Notes: generated by a model from the letters alone, not told the origin. A stretch of 34,065 nt of DNA from Lachnospiraceae bacterium UBA3711 (GCA_002371345.1 DFHY01000007.1:29153-63217), one strand, 5' to 3'. Numbered from the stretch's first letter, positions 1 to 7,427 are shown. Program-made: numbers and translations.

Positions 1-576
1 CTTGCCGGATACGGAGCGATCGGAGCGGGAATCGCCCCGTACGCGATTGAGAAGATCGTGACTGTCACAAAGGCTTATTCCTCAGCTGTGGGCGCGGGCG
101 AATTTGTCTCGGAGATATTCGGGGATGAAGCTGAAGAGCTGAGAAGGCGCGGCGGCGACGGCGGCGAGTACGGCGCGACGACCGGACGTCCGAGAAGAGT
201 AGGCTGGTACGACGTGGTGGCGTCACGCTACGGCTGCAGGATGCAGGGCGCGACTGATGTGGCGCTTACGGTTGTTGATGCTCTCGGATATCTGGATGAG
301 ATAAAGGTCTGCACAGAGTATGAGATCGACGGCGGGAGGACAGATGAATTTCCGACCACTCCGGACCTTAAGAAAGCTAAGCCGGTGTGGACGACTCTTC
401 CCGGCTGGAAATGCGACATCCGTGGTATCCGCAGCTATGAGGACCTGCCTGAGAACTGCAGAAAGTATGTAGAATTTATTGAGCGGCAGATCGGGTTCCC
501 GGTCACGATGGTCTCAAATGGTCCCGGCAGAGAAGACATCATTTACAGACATTCCGATATGGTTGAGGAGGCCTGA
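1..576 (+). CDS. purA: Adenylosuccinate synthetase, C-terminal part (5' end outside window)
   Basis: PurA joins IMP and aspartate using GTP to give adenylosuccinate, the first committed step to AMP, in the cytosol. The reading frame is open from base 1, so about 191 residues of the C-terminal part are present out of a usual 425-430. Family hallmarks visible are TGRPRRVGW followed by YGCRMQGATDVALT in the substrate-binding region, then LDEIKVCTEYEIDG, LPGWK and the C-terminal IERQIGFPVTMVSNGPGRED. The gene stops with TGA, and its last codons hold the GAGGAGG ribosome site of the next gene, so the two are probably translationally coupled. Identification is secure; only the start is missing. Confidence 0.96.
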   Translation, partial: LAGYGAIGAGIAPYAIEKIVTVTKAYSSAVGAGEFVSEIFGDEAEELRRRGGDGGEYGATTGRPRRVGWYDVVASRYGCRMQGATDVALTVVDALGYLDEIKVCTEYEIDGGRTDEFPTTPDLKKAKPVWTTLPGWKCDIRGIRSYEDLPENCRKYVEFIERQIGFPVTMVSNGPGREDIIYRHSDMVEEA

Positions 577-578
577 AC

Positions 579-1697
579 ATGAAGATAATGCTGCTGGCGG
601 CAGCGGCGATGATACTCCAGATGTTCCTGTTCCTATGCCTTGGATCGGTTGTGATGAAGATCAGGGGACGGAAGGAATACTCTCTGAGCAGGGCGGCCTT
701 TGTCGGATACTTTGTATACTTCGGCATCTTCGAGGTTATATGCCTTATCTTTGAGGCTGCCCTTCTTCCGCTGCGCACACTGGCCCTGACCATGGCTGCG
801 GTTATGGGAGCGGCAATCCTCCTGGGCTTCTTCTGGGGATACCGCAGCTGGATGGAATCCATGAATTCCCTGCGCTACAGGATGAAACTCCACAGCTTCA
901 CGGTAGTGCTGATGCTGCTCGCGCTTGCCGCGTCAGTTGCTTTCGTGATTCTGTATTTTGACGCTTCGGCGGATTCAGGCTGGTACGTCGGCACAGCTTC
1001 AACAGCCCTTACCACGAACACCATAGGGCGGTTCGATCCGTCAACCGGCGCGAGAGTGCTGCGGTTCAAGGCGAGATACGCGCTGAACGCATATCCTTAT
1101 CACAGCGCGGTGGTCTGTTCTTTGATGAAGGGGCTTCCTGTAATAGTGCAGGCAAGAAGCGTCATGAGCGCGATCAATGTGATCATGAGCTTTATCGGAG
1201 TATATGAACTTGGCCTGGCGCTGTTTCCGGATCATGAGGACAGAGGCAGGAAAGTACGTGACATCTCGAATCGTCCGGGATCCTACAGCCGTAGACGGGC
1301 GGATCTGTTCGTGGTATTTGTATTTGTCCTGAATATACTGTCTTCAACGATATACATGCCGGGAATCTTCCTGTATACGCGTTCGTATGAGGGAAAGTCG
1401 CTGATCGTAAATGTAGCCATCCCTGCCGCGCTTGCCGTATGCGTGTCGCTGTGGCGTGAGATCGCGGAAGATCCGATGAGGAACCTGTTCTGGATCATGG
1501 CCGCCGCTGTGTGCTTCTCGGCCAGCAGCATTATGGTGCTTATCCTGAGCCTGGCGGCGATACTTCCCATGATAGGAGTCAGAGGAAAATGGAAAAGCCT
1601 TCTGCCTCTTGCCGGCGCCTGCACGCCTGTACTGGCCTGGGCGCTGATCTACTATCTGGTCCAGCACGGAGCGATCGTACTAAGGACCTGGAGATGA
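579..1697 (+). CDS. Polytopic membrane protein, probable N-terminal half (DUF6077-like)
   Basis: A 372-residue integral membrane protein with about eight hydrophobic segments (around residues 5-25, 43-63, 68-90, 108-128, 195-212, 241-262, 275-290, 300-370). It starts two bases after purA with GAGGAGG inside the purA end. It resembles the large multi-pass proteins of Lachnospiraceae annotated DUF6077, which are usually much longer. This ORF stops with TGA just after a membrane helix, and the next ORF continues with more helices and a soluble tail, so the pair may be a split or frameshifted single protein. No catalytic motif is recognised. The family name is from memory; the membrane topology is read from the sequence. 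Confidence 0.72.
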   Translation: MKIMLLAAAAMILQMFLFLCLGSVVMKIRGRKEYSLSRAAFVGYFVYFGIFEVICLIFEAALLPLRTLALTMAAVMGAAILLGFFWGYRSWMESMNSLRYRMKLHSFTVVLMLLALAASVAFVILYFDASADSGWYVGTASTALTTNTIGRFDPSTGARVLRFKARYALNAYPYHSAVVCSLMKGLPVIVQARSVMSAINVIMSFIGVYELGLALFPDHEDRGRKVRDISNRPGSYSRRRADLFVVFVFVLNILSSTIYMPGIFLYTRSYEGKSLIVNVAIPAALAVCVSLWREIAEDPMRNLFWIMAAAVCFSASSIMVLILSLAAILPMIGVRGKWKSLLPLAGACTPVLAWALIYYLVQHGAIVLRTWR

Positions 1698-1734
1698 ACC
1701 TGAGATATATAATACGCGTCGCGGAGGAGAGCGG

Positions 1735-2748
1735 ATGTCAGGGATTACAATAAAAGAATACGGACTCACATTTGTGTGGGCAGCCTTAAGAGAATACCTT
1801 GGCAGATCATGGCCGATCCTGCTGATATTCGCCGCGGGATGCGTGCTTGGAATCGTGTTCGCGATTACCGGGAGAAAGAAAGAGAATCCGCTGGAGATTG
1901 TGGACGCGAGAGACTATGTCCCCGGGAAATACGAGGACAATCCGCTGCCTGACAGCTCGTCAGTAACATGGATGTTTATAGGGATCGTGATCTTCTGCGC
2001 ATTGACGGTAATGAATCCATTCCTGGTCAGGGTGCTGATTCCCAAGTTCGGAATGACCACGGTATACTACAGATTCTTCTGGATCATTCCGATTACCTTC
2101 GGAGCCGCATACTGGCTGACAAGGGCGGCAGGCATGGTGAAAAAGAGAGTACTCCAGGCCGGACTTGTTATCCTGCTGTGCGCGGGTATGGCATGGCTTA
2201 TGCCCCTGAATCCCGGGATCCCTAACGTAAGGATTCCAACCAATGTATATAAGGTTGACGGAGCTGTTCCTGTGCTGTGCGACGCCGTGCATGAGGACTT
2301 TGAGAAGACACAGAAGTACATAACGGCTTCTGAGAAACTTGCGCAGATCACTGACACGTCATCTAAGAAATGGCTCAAGGCGGTGCAGAAGCAGTATCCG
2401 CTGTGTGTATTTCCGTACGGGATCGAGTTCGCGGTGCGCCAGTACGATCCTACGATAAGGCTCCTGTTCAACCGAAACCTGCGCCTCTTCTATGAGGGCA
2501 ATACCTCGACGGGAATCAGCTATGGCAGCAAGAATACACGCTATATCAGGAGAAAACTGATCCTGGACGCGATGTACGGCAAGGATCCGGCGATCACTCA
2601 GGAAGCATTCCGGGAGGCGATGGACAAAACAGGCGCCCAGTATCTCATCGTGGAAGAACACCTCGCAAATGGCGGCTTTCTGGTTCAGTCAGGATGCAAA
2701 CAGGTCGGAGTCGTCGCCGGATATACGATATTCAAATACGGACTGTAA
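1735..2748 (+). CDS. Membrane protein with soluble C-terminal domain, probable C-terminal half of preceding gene product
   Basis: A 337-residue protein with hydrophobic segments near residues 27-47, 78-98, 111-130 and 140-155, then about 180 soluble residues. It has its own strong ribosome site (GGAGGAGAG, 5-10 bases before ATG), so it can be expressed separately. The frame is open upstream to 1684, overlapping the end of the previous ORF in another frame, so a one-base indel near 1684-1697 would fuse both into a protein of about 720 residues, close to the size I recall for DUF6077 family members. The soluble tail contains YLIVEEH and a Tyr-rich end. No enzyme motif is recognised. The downstream hairpin at 2757-2793 follows directly. 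Confidence 0.7.
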   Translation: MSGITIKEYGLTFVWAALREYLGRSWPILLIFAAGCVLGIVFAITGRKKENPLEIVDARDYVPGKYEDNPLPDSSSVTWMFIGIVIFCALTVMNPFLVRVLIPKFGMTTVYYRFFWIIPITFGAAYWLTRAAGMVKKRVLQAGLVILLCAGMAWLMPLNPGIPNVRIPTNVYKVDGAVPVLCDAVHEDFEKTQKYITASEKLAQITDTSSKKWLKAVQKQYPLCVFPYGIEFAVRQYDPTIRLLFNRNLRLFYEGNTSTGISYGSKNTRYIRRKLILDAMYGKDPAITQEAFREAMDKTGAQYLIVEEHLANGGFLVQSGCKQVGVVAGYTIFKYGL

Positions 2749-2756
2749 GATGTTTC

Positions 2757-2793
2757 TATAGTCAACGTCAAAAGTATTTTGGCGTTGACTATA
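2757..2793. terminator. Long perfect hairpin, likely terminator between convergent genes
   Basis: Two 17-base arms (2757-2773 and 2777-2793) pair fully, with one G-U pair and a 3-base loop. The arm tops are AAAA/TTTT, and no clean T-tract follows on either strand. It begins 8 bases after the stop of the membrane ORF, so termination or 3'-end protection is the simplest role. Confidence 0.6.
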
Positions 2794-2863
2794 AAGCCTC
2801 CGGCAGGATGCTCACGGATGCGCGAAAGAAATATGTTGCCTTAAGGCGGCGCGAATCCGGCGC

Positions 2864-2900
2864 AGCAAACGACCGAGTAAAGATAACTTTGTCGTTTGCT
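2864..2900. terminator. Second inverted repeat between convergent genes
   Basis: Arms AGCAAACGAC (2864-2873) and GTCGTTTGCT (2891-2900) are exact complements around a 17-base loop. It lies immediately beyond the stop of the minus-strand gene ending at 2911 and may end that transcript. There is no T-run, so a Rho-independent terminator is not proven. Confidence 0.4.
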
Positions 2901-2910
2901 ATAATTATGA

Positions 2911-3195
2911 TTAACCCTCGGAATCAGCCTTGCCCGAACTTTCATCGGCAGAACTCACTTTAAACTTACCGCTGCGTATCGCGTCGTCGATCTCATCGGT
3001 CGCCGGCTTTCCTGAAACAGTTCTGGCTACAAGAAGGATAGCGTACATAAGAACGGGAACAACGACAGACAGCACGAGGAAGGCTGTCAACAGCTTCTTC
3101 GGTCCTCCCGTGACGCCGACTACAAATGTGGCGACCCATATGGCAATGATAAGGACAACACCGGCCATAGCCATGATGCGCTTGAGTTTATTCAT
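2911..3195 (-). CDS. Small two-helix membrane protein
   Basis: A 94-residue hypothetical protein. I place the start at 3195 (MNKLKRIMAM), which has a GAGGGG ribosome site about 8 bases upstream, rather than at the upstream codon at 3243. Two transmembrane helices are clear: residues about 5-26 (AGVVLIIAIWVATFVVGV) and 34-56 (AFLVLSVVVPVLMYAILLVA), followed by a charged cytoplasmic-looking tail with DEIDDAIRSGKF. It is convergent with the DUF6077-like genes and divergent from the SEC-C gene. Small proteins of this layout are common in Lachnospiraceae, but I know no function. Confidence 0.75.
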   Translation of the reverse strand: MNKLKRIMAMAGVVLIIAIWVATFVVGVTGGPKKLLTAFLVLSVVVPVLMYAILLVARTVSGKPATDEIDDAIRSGKFKVSSADESSGKADSEG

Positions 3196-3323
3196 TGGCA
3201 ATACCCCTCGTTTCTGTTGATATTGTATCTGTAAGTGTATCACAGAATCGATTGAAAATGTGGCTTATAGGGAGGACAATTCCCTTCGACTGCGCTGCAG
3301 CGGGTCTTGAAAACAGAGCAGCC

Positions 3324-3352
3324 TTGAATCTGCAGTTAAGATAATGTATACT
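3324..3352 (+). promoter_or_regulatory. Sigma-A type promoter of the SEC-C gene
   Basis: TTGAAT (3324-3329), a 17-base spacer and TATACT (3347-3352) with an upstream TG, about 54 bases before the SEC-C start codon. The good match and spacing support it. Confidence 0.65.
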
Positions 3353-3405
3353 GAGCCGGTGCGGAAATAAGCACAATTACTAATTTAGAATGAGGTAGAT
3401 ACGAG

Positions 3406-3963
3406 ATGGCTTTACTGGATACATGGAGACAGACCGCTTACAATGCCCAGACTGACAAGAAGCAGATGCAGGCTTTCTGGGATGAGTATTTTCAGAAGGA
3501 AAAGGCAATCTACGAGCAGCTTCTTGAGGCTCCGGATACCGAAGTCAAGGGAACGGTGAAGGAACTGGCTGAGAAGTATGGAATCGATGTCCAGACGATG
3601 ACAGGTTTCCTTGACGGAATCAATGATTCGCTCAAGGAGAAGAATCCGATCGAGACGATGGATGAAGACACTGAGGTTTCTCTTGCATTTGACAAAGAGA
3701 TGCTCTACAAAAACATGGTCGACGCCAAGGCCCAGTGGCTGTATGAGCTGCCGCAGTGGGATAAGATCTTCGACGCCGAGACCCGTAAGAGGTTCTATCT
3801 CGAAGCCAAGAAGATGAATACTATCGTCAAGCCTAAGAAGATCGGACGCAACGATCCATGTCCGTGCGGAAGCGGAAAGAAGTACAAGAAGTGCCACGGC
3901 ATGACGAAGGAGCTGGAGGAAGAACTGCAGAAGATGCTTGCCGAAGCTTCTGATAAGGAATGA
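3406..3963 (+). CDS. SEC-C motif (YecA-like) zinc-binding protein
   Basis: A 185-residue cytosolic protein. Residues 145-166 hold the SEC-C motif IGRNDPCPCGSGKKYKKCHG, with C-x-C-x8-C-H zinc ligands, the same module found at the end of SecA, where it binds SecB or ribosomes. The N-terminal 130 residues are helical and charged, of the type that precedes a lone SEC-C motif in Firmicutes; they have no recognised enzymatic motif. The start is supported by GAGGTAG 8-10 bases upstream and by the promoter at 3324-3352. The gene stands alone. A role in protein quality control or ribosome association is inference from the motif only. Confidence 0.88.
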   Translation: MALLDTWRQTAYNAQTDKKQMQAFWDEYFQKEKAIYEQLLEAPDTEVKGTVKELAEKYGIDVQTMTGFLDGINDSLKEKNPIETMDEDTEVSLAFDKEMLYKNMVDAKAQWLYELPQWDKIFDAETRKRFYLEAKKMNTIVKPKKIGRNDPCPCGSGKKYKKCHGMTKELEEELQKMLAEASDKE

Positions 3964-4076
3964 TCTGATCCACAGAACCGGCTTGCCATATGATGTTCAA
4001 TTATATCCAGGCTTCAGGGCTTTTGACCTTCACATCATGATGCATGTGGACAGACAATCCAATCCATGGAATCAGG

Positions 4077-4105
4077 TTGACAGAATCAGCCTTTGGCGAT
4101 ATGAT
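4077..4105 (+). promoter_or_regulatory. Promoter of the T-box/thrS transcript
   Basis: Consensus TTGACA (4077-4082), a 17-base spacer and TATGAT (4100-4105), immediately upstream of the T-box leader. Transcription would begin near 4112. Confidence 0.85.
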
Positions 4106-4111
4106 TCGGTA

Positions 4112-4357
4112 CAAATGAACTGAATAACATAAAGCGTTGAAGAGAAGAGTAAGGTGAGAAAGCCGGACAGAGAGGGGATGGAAGCTGGAAAGTCCCTGCG
4201 GCGGTTACATCTGAAGACCACCTCCGAGCGGCCCCAATCCGGCCCGGTGACTCCGTTACAGTCTGAATGAGAGGTTCGGGAATACGACCCGGACAAACAG
4301 GGTGGAACCACGGTATATATCGTCCCTGCTGCGTTAAGACGCGGCGGGGATTTTATT
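4112..4357 (+). ncRNA. T-box riboswitch, threonine specifier (ACC)
   Basis: This leader senses uncharged tRNA and lets transcription pass when threonyl-tRNA is scarce. The conserved T-box AGGGTGGAACCACGG is at 4299-4313. Upstream, Stem I features include an AGAGAGGGGATGG stretch (near 4170) and the specifier region. There ACC (4217-4219) is followed by the usual purine A, and ACC is a Thr codon that agrees with the downstream thrS. The terminator at 4323-4357 completes the switch. The exact Stem I pairing was not folded. Confidence 0.92.
4323..4357 (+). terminator. T-box intrinsic terminator
   Basis: A 12-bp stem (4323-4334 with 4339-4350, two G-U pairs) with a 4-base loop, followed by TTTTATT. 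It competes with the antiterminator that includes the T-box sequence at 4299-4313. Confidence 0.88.
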
Positions 4358-4412
4358 ATAGGTTAGTTTTTATAAATGTCCTGTCACGTACATAACAGCA
4401 AAATGGTGATAA

Positions 4413-4454
4413 ATGAAACACATCGACTGTTATCAATATGAAAGCGGCAGATAA
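4413..4454 (+). CDS. Candidate micro-ORF, repeat copy 1 (13 aa)
   Basis: Reads MKHIDCYQYESGR then TAA. There is no strong ribosome site; the only upstream purine-rich sequence is GGTGATAA. Support comes solely from the peptide-level likeness to the two copies that follow, so translation is uncertain. Confidence 0.25.
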   Translation: MKHIDCYQYESGR

Positions 4455-4460
4455 CAACAG

Positions 4461-4505
4461 ATGAAACATGACGACTATTATCGATATGAAACAGCAAACA
4501 GCTAA
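4461..4505 (+). CDS. Candidate micro-ORF, repeat copy 2 (14 aa)
   Basis: Reads MKHDDYYRYETANS then TAA. It follows copy 1 by 6 bases and precedes copy 3 by 2 bases. A Shine-Dalgarno site is lacking. Translation is uncertain and the region may simply be a decayed duplication. Confidence 0.25.
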   Translation: MKHDDYYRYETANS

Positions 4506-4564
4506 GGATGGAACATATTGATCGCTATCAATATACAGAACAGCGTGCAAGAAGGAGAAATCAT

Positions 4565-4834
4565 ATGAACAGACTTGAGAGGAAAGCGGCGCTCGCAGTT
4601 GCAGCGGCGACCGCCGGCGTGATTGTGTCCGGAGTATCACTTATCAAAAAGCACACCAAATATCTGACACAGAAGGCCGCAGCTACATTCGATCCTCAGG
4701 AAGAGGACGAGGAGCTGACTAAGGAGGCACTGGCAGCAGGCACCGACGGAGAAACATCCGAAACCGCTGAAAATGCATCTGCTTCTGATACTGCTGAATC
4801 TGGCGCCAGCTCCGGAACAGCTGCGAATACCTAA
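4565..4834 (+). CDS. Small single-helix membrane protein in the thrS T-box operon
   Basis: An 89-residue protein of unknown function. I choose the start at 4565 because AAGGAG lies 7 bases upstream; the frame is open back to 4508, where it joins the third MxHxDxYxY repeat. Residues 1-7 are basic, 8-26 form one membrane helix (ALAVAAATAGVIVSGVSLI), 27-37 are basic, and the rest is acidic and Ser/Ala/Thr-rich low complexity, probably disordered. It lies downstream of the T-box terminator and 77 bases before thrS, so its expression should rise with threonine starvation together with thrS. No homologue is recognised. Confidence 0.65.
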   Translation: MNRLERKAALAVAAATAGVIVSGVSLIKKHTKYLTQKAAATFDPQEEDEELTKEALAAGTDGETSETAENASASDTAESGASSGTAANT

Positions 4835-4911
4835 CCTGACATTTGTGCTGAAACAGCTTCAGGAAAAGATGAAAAAATACGAATCAACGGGTACAGAAGA
4901 GGAGGAAGAAC

Positions 4912-6834
4912 ATGATTATCACTTTAAAGGACGGTTCAACGAAAGAGTACAGCCAGCCAATGTCCGTCATCGACATCACTAAGGACATCAGTGAGGGACT
5001 TGCGCGGGTAGCATGCGTAGCTGAGGTCAATGGCGAAACGGTGGACCTGCGTACCGTTATCGATAAGGACAGCACGCTGAACATATTCACATTCGACAGT
5101 CCCGAGGGACAGCACGCGTTCAACCATACAGCGTCCCACATGATGGCACAGGCGATCAAGCGCCTCTACCCGGAGGTCAAGCTTGCAATCGGACCTTCGA
5201 TTGACAACGGCTTCTACTATGATATTGAGGCTGACAGGCAGATGACGAATGAAGACCTCGAGAAGATTGAGGCTGAGATGAAGAAGATCGAGAAAGAGAA
5301 TCTTTCTCTTACCCGTTTCACAAAGCCAAGAAATGAAGCTATCGAGTATTTCAAAGAGAAAGAGGAACCGTATAAGGTTCAGCTGATAGAGGATCTTCCT
5401 GAGGATGCTGAGATCTCTTTCTACACACAGGGAGAGTTTACTGATCTGTGTGCCGGTCCGCATCTGATGACCACTAAGCCGGTCAAGGCCTTTAAACTGA
5501 CATCTATCGCGGGAGCGTACTGGAGAGGCGACGAGCACAATAAGATGCTTACGCGCATTTACGGAACGGCGTTCCCGAAGAAGAGCGAGCTGGATGAATA
5601 CCTTGCCCGTATCGAAGAGGCCAAGAAGCGTGATCACAGGAAGATCGGCAAGGAGATGGGCCTGTTCATGCTCAGCGAGTTCGGTCCCGGCATGCCGTTC
5701 TTCCTGCCGAACGGCATGATTCTGAGAAATGAGCTTCTTACCTATTGGAGAAAACTTCATCTGAAGAACGGCTATGTCCAGGTCGATACTCCGATTATGC
5801 TCAGCCGCAAGCTCTGGGAGACCTCCGGCCATTGGGATCACTATAAGGATGGAATGTATTCTCTCAAGGTCGACGATGAAGACTACGCAATCAAGCCGAT
5901 GAACTGCCCTGGCGCAATTCTGGTCTATCAGAACGAAGGCCGCTCATACAGGGATCTCCCGCTTCGCTACGCCGAGCTTGGGCACGTACACCGCTATGAG
6001 AAGTCCGGCGAGCTGCACGGCCTGATGCGCGTGCGCTCATTTACACAGGACGACGCGCACATCCTCCTTGCCAAAGAGCAGATTCAGGATGAGGTCCGCA
6101 GGATAACCGCACTGATCGATGAAGTCTACAATATGTTCGGCTTTGAGTATTACGTCGAGCTGTCCACAAGACCTGACGATTCCATGGGCTCCGACGAGGA
6201 CTGGGAGCTTGCGACCGACGGCCTGAGAAATGCTCTTGAATCCCTCGGACTCAAATACATCGTCAATGAAGGAGACGGAGCGTTCTACGGACCGAAGATT
6301 GACTTCCATCTCAGAGACTGCCTCGGAAGGACATGGCAGTGCGGAACCATTCAGCTTGACTTCCAGCTTCCGGAGCGGTTCAACCTCGAGTACATCGGAG
6401 CGGACGGGGAGAAGCACCAGCCGGTAATGATCCACAGGGTGGTATTCGGCTCCGTCGAGCGCTTCATCGGAATACTGATCGAGCACTTTGCCGGACAGTT
6501 CCCGACCTGGCTCGCACCTACGCAGGTCAAGGTACTTCCGATCTCCGAGAAGTACGAGGAGTACGCAAGGAAGGTCACGCAGATGCTTCAGGAAAAGGAC
6601 ATCAGGGCTTCTCTTGACGAGAGAAATGAGACTCTGAAGTTTAAGATCCGCGACGCCCATATGCAGAGAATACCGTATACTATTATAGTCGGCGCGAAAG
6701 AAGAGGAGAACGGGACTATCTCCCTGCGGTCAAGATTCGCAGGCGACGAAGGAACGAAGACCGTGGACGAATTCATTAAGAGTATCCGCGAGGAGATCGA
6801 CACGAAGGCAATCCGCGAGAGCGCTCAGGCATAA
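4912..6834 (+). CDS. thrS: Threonine--tRNA ligase
   Basis: A 640-residue full-length class II synthetase that charges tRNA-Thr in the cytosol. Domains in order: TGS domain (about 1-60); editing domain with HTASH (H72, H76) and CAGPH (C180, H184); catalytic core with the zinc ligand in MNCPG (C332), motif 2 RYAELGHVHRYEKSGE, FTQDDAH (H383) and motif 3 around GSVERFIGILIEHFAG; and an anticodon-binding domain from about residue 540 (VKVLPISEKYEEYA). GAGGAGG stands 7 bases before the ATG. Transcription is controlled by the T-box at 4112-4357, whose specifier matches threonine. No defects are seen. Confidence 0.98.
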   Translation: MIITLKDGSTKEYSQPMSVIDITKDISEGLARVACVAEVNGETVDLRTVIDKDSTLNIFTFDSPEGQHAFNHTASHMMAQAIKRLYPEVKLAIGPSIDNGFYYDIEADRQMTNEDLEKIEAEMKKIEKENLSLTRFTKPRNEAIEYFKEKEEPYKVQLIEDLPEDAEISFYTQGEFTDLCAGPHLMTTKPVKAFKLTSIAGAYWRGDEHNKMLTRIYGTAFPKKSELDEYLARIEEAKKRDHRKIGKEMGLFMLSEFGPGMPFFLPNGMILRNELLTYWRKLHLKNGYVQVDTPIMLSRKLWETSGHWDHYKDGMYSLKVDDEDYAIKPMNCPGAILVYQNEGRSYRDLPLRYAELGHVHRYEKSGELHGLMRVRSFTQDDAHILLAKEQIQDEVRRITALIDEVYNMFGFEYYVELSTRPDDSMGSDEDWELATDGLRNALESLGLKYIVNEGDGAFYGPKIDFHLRDCLGRTWQCGTIQLDFQLPERFNLEYIGADGEKHQPVMIHRVVFGSVERFIGILIEHFAGQFPTWLAPTQVKVLPISEKYEEYARKVTQMLQEKDIRASLDERNETLKFKIRDAHMQRIPYTIIVGAKEEENGTISLRSRFAGDEGTKTVDEFIKSIREEIDTKAIRESAQA

Positions 6835-6867
6835 AGATATCTTCGCAGCTCATGTATGCATGTAGTT

Positions 6868-6984
6868 CTGCAGCTCAGGCAGGTGCGATCCCTCGCTCCG
6901 ACCCCCGAAAGTCTACGCTCAGGATCGCACACTGCCCTACGCTGCAGTCACTTGCCCGGCATGACGTACTGCCCTGAGCTGCAG
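6868..6984. repeat. Inverted repeat enclosing the first palindromic element
   Basis: CTGCAGCTCAGGCAG (6868-6882) is repeated in inverted form with one extra base at 6969-6984. It brackets the palindrome at 6883-6930. This adds an outer level of symmetry to the spacer between thrS and infC. Confidence 0.6.
6883..6930. repeat. Palindromic element copy A (9-bp stem, conserved 30-base core)
   Basis: Arms GTGCGATCC (6883-6891) and GGATCGCAC (6922-6930) are exact complements. The 30-base core between them (6892-6921) is the reverse complement of the core of the second copy at 7087-7117, with about three substitutions and one end base. The stem sequences of the two copies are unrelated, but both pair. 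Confidence 0.75.
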
Positions 6985-7004
6985 TCACTTTGTTTGACAT
7001 GACG
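6931..7004 (+). repeat. Imperfect direct repeat in the thrS-infC spacer
   Basis: The stretch at 6931-6966 (ACTGCCCTACGCTGCAGTCA and following bases to GCATGACG) recurs at 6968-7004 (ACTGCCCTGAGCTGCAGTCA to ACATGACG). No gene is seen here. Confidence 0.6.
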
Positions 7005-7070
7005 CTTTATTTTGAGCAGCAGGTTATTCCCTGCATCACGGGAAAGCACAGAATACCGCCTCGAAGGCCA

Positions 7071-7132
7071 GCCTCCTTTGACGCCCGCGAGCGGAGACTT
7101 TCGGGGGGCGGAGCGAGGGGCGTCAAGGAGGC
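7071..7132. repeat. Palindromic element copy B (15-16-bp stem, conserved core, opposite orientation)
   Basis: Arm GCCTCCTTTGACGCCC (7071-7086) pairs with 7118-7132 apart from one bulged base. The enclosed core 7087-7117 (GCGAGCGGAGACTTTCGG and on) matches copy A in reverse orientation. The conserved unit is therefore the loop or core, while the stem is kept only as pairing. Confidence 0.78.
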
Positions 7133-7176
7133 AGCGCCTGAGTTAAGAAAAACACTACCCAGAGCAAAAAAATAGC

Positions 7177-7206
7177 TTGACAGCTTTCACCCGCAGGTGA
7201 TAAAGT
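7177..7206 (+). promoter_or_regulatory. Promoter of the infC operon
   Basis: TTGACA (7177-7182), an 18-base spacer and TAAAGT (7201-7206), about 220 bases ahead of infC and just upstream of the structured leader. Confidence 0.7.
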
Positions 7207-7212
7207 AACTGC

Positions 7213-7350
7213 AGTTTTGAGACAGGAAAGTAGAGCATCCGCTCTCACCCAGACGCCGCGAGGTGATTCGAGGTTCATAGATTGATCCGGATAAGACTAT
7301 GTCCGGAGATTTATGATGGAGCGGCAGCCTGCGGGCAGCCGTTTTTATTT
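7213..7350 (+). ncRNA. infC operon leader, probable L20-type ribosomal protein leader
   Basis: A structured 5' leader that ends in an intrinsic terminator before infC-rpmI-rplT. In Firmicutes this operon is controlled by L20 binding the leader and causing premature termination. Pairing segments visible include AGAGCATCCGCTCT and the ATCCGGATAAGACTATGTCCGGAGAT hairpin region (7288-7313). The assignment rests on position and architecture; no covariance model was run. Confidence 0.6.
7322..7346 (+). terminator. Attenuator in the infC leader
   Basis: CGGC-A-GCC pairs with GGC-A-GCCG around TGCG (7322-7341), followed by TTTTT. It lies 82 bases upstream of the infC start and is the likely regulated stop. 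Confidence 0.7.
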
Positions 7351-7427
7351 TACTGATAACACGGCAACAGCCCATCAATCTGTTTCGCGCAACTCATGTC
7401 AAAACCATCAGTACGGAGGGTAAAGCC

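Larger units (their letters stand above)
4410..4555 (+). repeat. Three imperfect tandem repeats, each a short ORF
   Basis: Copies start at ATG 4413, 4461 and 4508, spaced 48 and 47 bases. Each reads as a peptide with the pattern M-K/E-H-x-D-x-Y-x-Y: 13 residues ending in TAA at 4454, 14 residues ending in TAA at 4505, and a third copy that is open into the downstream small gene. Several differences between copies are synonymous (CAC/CAT, ATC/ATT, GAC/GAT). The block lies between the T-box terminator and the small membrane gene. Confidence 0.7.

Noticed and set aside
4936..5841. 301-codon minus-strand ORF
   Set aside because: It is the antisense shadow of thrS, has no ribosome site and no protein-like composition.
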